Of a DNA stretch of 64,000 nucleotides, positions 35,001-44,000 are shown one piece after another. The DNA is from Trissonchulus latispiculum (Eukaryota; Nematoda; Enoplea; Enoplida; Ironidae). How positions within the stretch are numbered: position 1 is the first letter of the stretch; each line of letters begins with the position of its first letter. The notes under the pieces were generated by a model, which worked only from the letters and a program-made list of their open reading frames with translations, had not been told where the DNA came from and searched no databases. The position numbers and the translations under genes were made by a program. The stretch lies in NCBI GenBank assembly GCA_030248195.1, contig JASAND010030377.1:31768-95767 (forward strand). Direction: 5' to 3'.

Positions 35001-38000
35001 TGAAAACCCCGACGCTCCGTGGTAATACGTGCATTCTTGTAATCGTGGATCACTTTACCCGGTATGCAGAAGCCTTTGCTATGCCTAACAAAACTGCTGA
35101 GACGGTAGCCTATTATTGCTTTAACTCTTGTGTAGCTATTGGGCGTGCCCTCTCATTTCTTATCTGACCGTGGGACGAACTTCTCGTCGTAACTGTTTAC
35201 CGCTCCTGGCGAGCATAGTGGATCTAGCTGTAACTCTCGAATAATATCGACCGTCAAAACGAATACCCTGCACCATACGTGTGTGCGCAGCACGTGATCT
35301 GGGAGTCTTTCGAGAAGAAAAAGCTGGTTGGCCATTGCCAACCTGATCCACTGCTAGCCAATCATGCTGGTTGGTTATGCGCAACACAACAGGAGGAGCC
35401 TCTTCCGGCTTTGTGCCACCGATTTTGGCCAAAAATGATGATGCGAAAATGCCAGAAGTCACCTTGAAGATCCAGAAGACTGAAGTTCAGCCCGATCGTG
35501 GAAGCTGTCTGGGCGGTTGAATGAAGCCACATCTCGTTAGTCCTGTCAAGAACCAGGCTTTTACGCCGCAATAAGAAATATGGTAGGATCTAGACTTGCC
35601 AGGTAGCACGCCTTTAGGGTTATTTCTGTCACTGTATGTCCATACGTACGTGTGGGTTTTTGCTGATCACTCAAACTCGCACTTGCTTGGTTGGCACTTT
35701 TTTTTGGGGGTGGGGTACTGATGTATAACATTTATGTCTTGCATGAGCAACGCTGTTGCTTATACCCACTATTCCAATTTTTCTGTGCATCACTTACGTA
35801 TATGCTACACCTTTGGTCAACCCTAATTGGATGTCTAGCCTGCACGTTTTCTTCAATGTTTTCAGATCTGGGCCGACTTTACATCAGTTTCTTGACGGAA
35901 GTTTCTGGATCAGTTTTATCCTTCCTGTTTCTCTACAATTATGGCTGGTATTCCGTCACTATCAGTCGCCTTTGCGCATTTACTCTAGCATGCGAACAAT
36001 CAGTCTCGTCGAGAAGTCTACCCTGGCCCCTATGGCATTCAATGGCCCTTGGACCCTATTAACTTGACCAGCTACCCGTCACTATTGGTCTCGTTACGGT
36101 CGACGAGGAACTGTTGGGTCATATGCCATTGGAACTGGCGCCAGCTTATTCTCTGGCCTTATCTGGACGCTTCGTGCTTTCCGGTATCCCCTTCAGCCAA
36201 TACGGCTACGTGAAGGACTGTTTGAGTCTCGCCTCGTTTATCCGGTGGCACGTCATTCAGTATGGTGGGTCTCTTTGCCCGAGGGACCCTCCTACGCCTC
36301 CGACCAGTACTGTTCCCGAGGCTCCCGGCATGTCGCTACGAGCTGATGACAGGAGCAGGCCGGCTCGTGAGCGTGTGGGCACTCCATCTAAGCCTTTTAT
36401 CTCTAGCCACGGCGCTCAGCCAGTCCGGACCCGGCTGAGTTACCAATGACTGGAACCTTTGACGCCTCCAGGTCGGAGCAGCGAGCCTAGTGGTCGATAT
36501 TAGCCTGAGGTGATGGCGGTATGCTGGGACTTGCGAAGTACCCCAGTGCGGGCACTCACGTGAAGAAGGTTGCATCATCACCTTTTCATCTGTTCAACAG
36601 GACATTCAGGCTTTGGCGGGTATGCCTGATGGCTTTTAGCCTAATCCTTTCGGCAGGATTCTATCCCCACATCTATGGACTTAAGTGTCCGTTTCGATGT
36701 ACGCAAATCGTCAGTTGAGCCATGCTCCTGGCCTTTTGTTTCATTTCATTCTATCATTTTCTATCGTCCTTGCGACTCCAACGGTTAGCACCTTGTCAGG
36801 CTATGTCGATTATTGAACAGTCTGGTCCATTTCTACCGACTTATATTCGATCAACTTCAGCAATGATTTTACTTCACATTGCTCGCTCTGGTACGATTAT
36901 CATTTCAACATTTACTTTCTTCAGACATCAAGTATGCCATCATAGTGGTTTGCTTTCTGGCATTCCATTGGTGATCAGCTTGCTTCCATGACATCGTCAC
37001 CAACTGAAACGGCATCACAGATTCAACCACGAACAGGAAGAACCGGTCAGAGCGACCAAAGTGAACTGATCTCTGACGCTGATGCTCGATCTTCTTTTCG
37101 CATTCCGAAAATCAGTGCGCCAAAACCATAATCGGAACTGTATGTAACCAGATACTTGATGTATCTTACAGATATCGTCATTTTTGCCTGCTTGGTGTTC
37201 TTCAGCGGAGTCAGCGGCACGAACACAGTGGACATGAACAATCCACTACAGTGCTAGAATGGGCAATTCGCCTCACTTCTGTCCCTTCGTCCCATGAGGA
37301 ATCCCTCTTCCAACACGTGGACTTGCACTTGCTGGAGCCGCTGCGGGTGGCTGTGAATCACCTACTTTGCATTCGTGCTGTACTCCAGTGCAACATAAGT
37401 ACGGTCCTACGTGCCCTTGCGGCGTCGGCAACATGGCGAGCCCGGAAGTTAACTAACGAACTCATCATATTACGCTTCCTGGGGCCCATTCATTTTAACA
37501 TTGACTGTTAATTGACAATTTTATGAACTATATTAATTATGGGTAACCTTTTTACAACACATCGTTGGAGGCATGTCGTCTCATTTCGACCTCGGCGGTG
37601 GTTTCGGTCCCTGCTACAACTTCTTGGAAGGCAGTAGAAACTATAATCTGATTTCTTGGGTAACTTCAAACGGACCATCCATCTTCTCATTGCTGGGATT
37701 AATGGATATCCATTTTCTTTCTGTGATTTCTCACTAACTCTGAAGGGCAATACGCTTTGGCAGCCAGTCTGACATCCTGGACTCAGAGCAGCTATGGTAG
37801 ATCCTACTCCATTCCCAAGCAAAACGCCTACCGCACCTACTGCAAAAGGGATCTGGACAAAAAATCACCACAAGTACCATCTGAAGCTTCAACTTTGTGA
37901 CTTTTTTATATTATGTTGCAAACTTTGTCGATTAATAATTGCATTTCGAATTTTTTGTATGTTTGTTTTTCTAATCACAGGATAAACCCCATTATTTGCT

Positions 38001-41000
38001 TATTTTGTTACTTCTTTCTTAAATTTTCTCGCTGTGTCTAATATATATGTATTTTCTACTCTTTCCTTAATTCTGTTCTATGTTTAATAGGTGTCTTAAA
38101 CTTTGTACTTAATACTTGTCATTTCGTTCATTTCTTTGTATTCTCAATCATGTCATAATATTACATCTACTCGTTGCAAGCTCTAGCAGCTATCTCTTTT
38201 GTATCATTGTGGTCTATGCCATGTGACTGTGCTGATTTCCTAGATTACGGTACTTGCGAGTCTTTGGTTCTTTTGGACCTTCTGTACTGCTATTGCTATG
38301 GGAATACTTAGGGATTTGGGTTATGTATTTTACTCCATTAGGGTACCTACCTTACGGTAATGTGGTTCTAAATTTTAAGTTACTTACTCAAGGTACTTAT
38401 CCTTTATTAATTTCTTGTTTCCTATTATTATTCTTACTATACTTATAACCACATCCGTATGAAATATATTCCTAAGGAGAGACCTCCATCTCTCCTACCC
38501 CTTGAGGGTAACCGGAAGTATTACCATAATTTTTTCTTTGCCAGTAGTACGCTATTGTATACTGGTTTTCTTTTCCATTGGATACTTAAAAATTTGTTCT
38601 TCTGTCTTTATGTATTTTGCTTTATTAGTTGTGATATTTTATTTGGAGATGATACTCGCAGGAGCTCGTCATGGGAGCCCTGGGGAGATGTAGTGTATAT
38701 GCATATGTGTATGCGGGGTGTTTACATTTTTGTTGCGCCTGCAGACTAATTTGCATATTGTCTGCAGACACTTCTGTTTACTTGCATTTTGTGAGTCAGT
38801 GTTGCTTTTGTCTGTCTTGTGGGACAGTCGGTGTACCCGACTGCTCCCTGTCTCCTCAGTGTGTTGCCTTTGCGCTTCCGCAGGTATGTCGGCCAGAGGG
38901 CCTTTGTAGTGTGTTTGTTATAACTTGTATGCGTGTGTGTAGTGTACCGGCCATGCGCCTATATTTATAATAAATATAATTTGTATTCTGTAGTTTCTAG
39001 GGTTGTTAGGTTTAGTCTAGTTAGGATACGTAGTATTTCTATAGAGTTATATCTATTGGCGAGGCTCCCTCAGGACTGGCTCTCCCCAAGCCAGGTGTGT
39101 TATCCATTGTGGGCGCAATCCTAGTAGTGGCTTGCACTGTTTATTCGGCATTCCCGCTACAATATGGTACATATATGATGTTATCTTCAAGATTCTCAAT
39201 TGGAAACCGCTCTGTATTGCATGTCATTCAAATATCTTTCATATATTTATAATGACTACAAAATAAACTAGCGAAGTAGCGAGAATGGGTTGCCGCTGCT
39301 TTTTCCCTTAGGGACACGGGTTTTTTCAGAAGAATGCAACAGTATTTTGGTCGCAACTTTCGCTACACGCATTTCCCGAAAATGCCGCAAGCAGAAAAGT
39401 TGTTCAGCTCGACGAGTTCTTTCATTTGAGTACCAAATCGACCACTTTGAAAAAATTTTTAAAAATCCGGATTTTCGTGGTGAATTCCTGGATTTTCAGT
39501 TTCTCCGTCATGACTTTCGCTAGACGCATTTCCCGAAAATGCCGCAAGCAGAAAAGTTGTTCAACTCGTCGAGCTCTCTCATTTGAGTACCATATCGACC
39601 ACTTTTGAAAACATTTTTAAAAATCCGGATTTTCTTGAATTCCCGGATTTTCAGTTTTTCGGCCATAACTTTCGCTAGGCACATTTCCGGAAAATGTCGC
39701 AAGAAGGAAAGTTGTTCAGCTCGACGAGCTCTTTCATTTGAGCCCCATATCGACCACTTTCGGAGAAATTTTTCAAAATCCGGATTTTCATGAATTCCCG
39801 GATTTTCAGTTTTTCGGCCATAACTTTCGCTAGGCACATTTCCGGAAAATGTCGCAAGAAGGAAAGTTGTTCAGCTCGACGAGCTCTTTCATTTGAGCCC
39901 CATATCGACCACTTTCGGAGAAACTTTTCAAAATCCGGAATTTTCCGGGTCCAATATCTCGAAATCCGTGAATTTTCTGGAAATTTCGATTTCAGTTTCG
40001 AAATCAGCGCTATCGAATTACCCTATGACCAACTTTTAAGCAAAATTGGAGACAAAAAATTTTTACGTTTCCCTTGGTCCCCCCTTACCATTCTAAAAAA
40101 TTCCGGGATTCGCCATTCCCGGAATCCGGGAAATATCGGACTGCCCGCGCTTCAGTCAACACTTCACCCCACCCCCAACACCCACTAAAAATTTCAGCCC
40201 AATCGGGCCACCCTATCAAAAGTTAGAGGGGGGGGACAGGTGTGGTCACGAGATGAATAATAAAAACGGACATACCCAGATGAAAGGGTTGCCTTTTTGT
40301 GTAAAAAGCGGCAACCCAATTACGAACAGGCTTATAATTCTTTCAGATTCTACAAGAATTATACTAAAATTAAAAGAATGTATATATATACGTATATGTA
40401 TTGTTGAATGAGAATCGGATTTTTGTCTTTCCTTCAAATGTCAGATTCTTCAAAATTGAAATTGAATTAAGATATTGTATTGTTGAATGAGAATCGGTTT
40501 TTGTCTTGTCTTCAGAATTTGTGATCAATGTATTTTTTCCTGTCTTAGTACCAAGAAATAACATTTAAGTAATAACGAAATGAAAGGCAGGCAGGCAGCT
40601 GGGGGGCCTCGTCGGACATCCGATTCCCAGCCACGAACATCTTCACGAGCGTCGCAAGCTGGGCCTCCATTGCATCAGCTCCTGCAGGTTCCCCCTTACG
40701 CAATGCCGGACCTGCTTCCACCCTTGGGTCCTGGGCCTATGGTGTTTCCGGAGTCTCATGTGCTGGGTCCCCGGCTACACCGCCCGATCACAGATGTCTA
40801 CCCGCCTGATTTCCATGAACTGCTGGACGGTGATACAGTCCCGATTATTTGTGATGCGATGCCGTCGTACATGCGGGATCCGGACGGGGGTCCGTACGAT
40901 GCGGATCCTCCACCGGTTCCACGGCAGGCACGCGCTCATTTTCATCCTGGCCAGAATCTCCTGAGCATCTTTCCAGGAGAAGAACGATTTGGATTGCCAG

Positions 41001-44000
41001 CGGACAAGGTCTCCCCCTTCTCCTCGGTTCCTGGGGTTCCAAGATCTGGACCAGTATGTGGCGTCGACTGTTGTTTCGCGTCTTCAGTCTTCACCCTTTG
41101 GGGTACCCTTCAGGGTGTTCTCGGAGCGCTATTGGCAGATGTTTTACCTACCGGACGTCCTCTCCCGGTATGGCCCGCCTGCGGTAAACCCCTACTGGTG
41201 CTTTACATGGGACTTTTGGTACAAGTGGTTGTTGGGGCAGTCAGCACCTTTTGCGGTTCCGGAAGCGGATCTGCGCCTCTTCTTCCGGGAGGTTACGGCT
41301 CTCTTCCAGTCTCAAATCCAGCCTGTCCATAGTCAGAATCCGTGGCCGAACCCTGATCCTCATCTGATTTACCAACCGGAGAAGTTCGACTTCTGGCGCG
41401 CGGATATTGCCTTCCCGGCCCTTTGCAGGAAAGGACGGGTTATCTTTCCGCCTATCACCCTGGCTGGGTTCGGGTCGACCAAATCCCTGGCTACGGTGGC
41501 TGCTCTCGCCAAGTTTTGTCCGGTCATGTTCATCTACCCATCTTTGTTCCGGTATGGTCAGTTGGATCGGTTCCTGGACATGTGGATCAACAAATCCTCC
41601 CACTTCGCAGCCGAGGCTCAGGAAGTGGTGGACACTTGCCTGAATCATCCAGCCATGGCGACTGGGGTGGTCCACACGCATGGTGCCGTGTGGTCCTTCT
41701 TTGGGGAGAACGATGAGTCCTCCAACATGCGCCGTATTCCGGGCGACCGCTTTACGGACGCTCCGGTCTACATCGAGATCTATGGCCAACGGTTCCGGGT
41801 TGCTGAATTCCCGTACCATTACAGGAAGGCCGGCTACTGGTTCTGTCTTCATGATTCTGCCAGGCTGTTGGTTTCCTTGCGTTGCCCTTTCCAGACGAAG
41901 GAGGCAGCGAAACACTTTACCATGGGGTGGTTCAAACCCGAATGCCCCTACCGCAAATTCTGGGAACATCCGAAGAATCATGTCCGGGCTATTACGATGC
42001 TGGATATCCTCCGGACAAAGGCTCAGGCTTCTCCGGAGCTAGTGGAATGGCTTCGTCAGTCGGGTGTCTGCATCCTGGTTGAGGCATCTCCGGATGCATA
42101 CTGGGGTGTTGGCAAATACAAGGATCAACTGCAGAATCTGGGACCCGATGGCGTTCGCCAGTTGGCCTTTCTGGCGCCGAAACCTACTCATCAGAATTGG
42201 ATTGGCAAGCTGCTAATGATGCTCCGCCAGGAACTTTTCCCCGGCATCTATGCGCAGACTCAGGAGTGGCTGGCCCAGCGTCAGCACAAAGATCAGCGGG
42301 CTGCGGAGCTGGCCTACTCACGTCGGACCAGATAGTTGCTGTTTGTTGTTGCGGTTGTTTACTGAGCTTTTCAATTTTCGGCTTTTCATTTCTCGTAAAC
42401 TTCGTGTCTTTCTTAATTGATTCTTTCTTTTCCTTGTGTGTCCTTTTGACTTCCTTTCCTTGATTAAATTTATTATACCTCCTTTTGCTGTCTTACTTTG
42501 CTTTTCCGTTTGATAAAAGTTGTTTCTGCTCTCTTTTCTGCTTTTCCTTAAATTGATCTCTATTCTTTTTCCGTGAATTCAAATCTTGATTCCCACGTTG
42601 ATCTCGATATTTTTACTTATTACTTCCGGAGTATAAATTTTCTGATCTCTCTTTCTCTTGGAAGTGATTTTCTTTAGATTCCGGACTCTTCCTATCCCGG
42701 CACACCCCGTGCCTAAATTTCTTTTCCTTGAATCAGGGGGAATTCATGGCCCGTGGCTTCTTGGGTTGACCGAGCGGTTACGGACCCTGTCTCCTTGCCC
42801 CGTAGTTGTCTCCATTGGGTCCGAGGCACGGAGTCTTACACCTTTTAGGTGAGACCGACCGGTGTTGCTGCCTCGGCTCTTCCTCAGTTTCTGTCCTTAA
42901 AAATTTGCTCCTTTTTAACTTTTTTATTTACAAGTTTTATTAACATTTCAAGTTTTTCACTTTTAATAATCGGGTACAGCGGAGCCATGTTTCGCCTAAG
43001 TAATGTGTTGTTTACGTACTTTTTATTTTTGCTATGCATAACATGTCTTAAAGTTTCTTTGTGTATTGTAGGTTGTCTGTTTGGTTGTGCTGGTCCGTCC
43101 CCGCCCCCTCTGCTTGTGGTGCCTAGGAGTGTTTCCCCGGTATGATGCCGGGGAAACACTCCTAGTAGAGTTGGGTTTGTATACAGTGGGGGTATTAGTT
43201 ACTCCCTATCCTTGTCCGCCATTACTTGACGTGTAATTTTGACTGTTGAATATTGAAATCATTGGTGCCTGACTTGAATAATTGTTAATTCTTATTTTTG
43301 AAGCTTTGTTGTGATTTGATACTAAAGGTTGAGTTTTAGTAAAAACCTAATTTTGTGTGATTTACTTTCTATAGGTTGGAGGAGATTAGGGTTTAGAGCT
43401 AGTTTTTAACGTCACACACTTTTGACCAAAACCTGCAGTTAGATTCTCTAAATTATACGAAGTCCGGTCTTTATTTCGAGAGATATACACGAACACATAG
43501 GACCAAACTTCGCAATAGGTATCATTACGGAAATAAAATGGAATATGGAAATATAACGTGGAAAATATGGATAAAGTGGACGAAAACATGGATAAATATG
43601 GAGTTAGCCTTACGTAGGAGACAAAAGATAAGGTCATATTTTGAATTCCCCGACCCAGAAAACCCCCTAGATAAAGTTATTCGGGCGAAAATTGTCAATT
43701 TTGCAAATTGACCTTGGGTCGACTATGGTTCAGGGGTCAGCTACAGCATGGAGCTTTGATCTTAGCAAAAATCTAAGATCATTTTTGAAATCTACGACAG
43801 CAAATTGTCCCTAGACAAAGTTTTTCCAACGAGACTGTTCAATTTTGAAATTTGACCTTTGGTCGAACATGGTTCCGGTTATGGGTCCCTTACAGCATAC
43901 AGTCCTGGCCAGAAATAGTGTACCCATTTTCGCGAATATTCGCAATTTCGCGAAGGCCATTCGCAGGCTAAGCATATTAAATTTCTGCGAATGCGTGCGA

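Larger units (their letters stand above)
27779..39161 (+). mobile_element. Ty3/gypsy-type LTR retrotransposon with decayed coding region
   Basis: An 11.4-kb insertion in HOGA1 intron 6. Two 473-bp LTRs start TGTAG and end CTACA, flanked by ATAT on both sides (27775-27778 and 39162-39165), a 4-bp target duplication typical of Ty3/gypsy. A purine run, GGGGAGA, directly precedes the 3' LTR. No tRNA-complementary primer site starting TGG was found next to the 5' LTR. The interior keeps, in order, a zinc knuckle, retropepsin, reverse transcriptase and integrase pieces, all broken by stops, frameshifts and a deletion. Confidence 0.92.

Noticed and set aside
35756..37510. Intact envelope gene in the 11.4-kb LTR element
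   Set aside because: Only a signal-peptide-like start is visible; frames are short and no fusion peptide, cleavage site or anchor could be followed.
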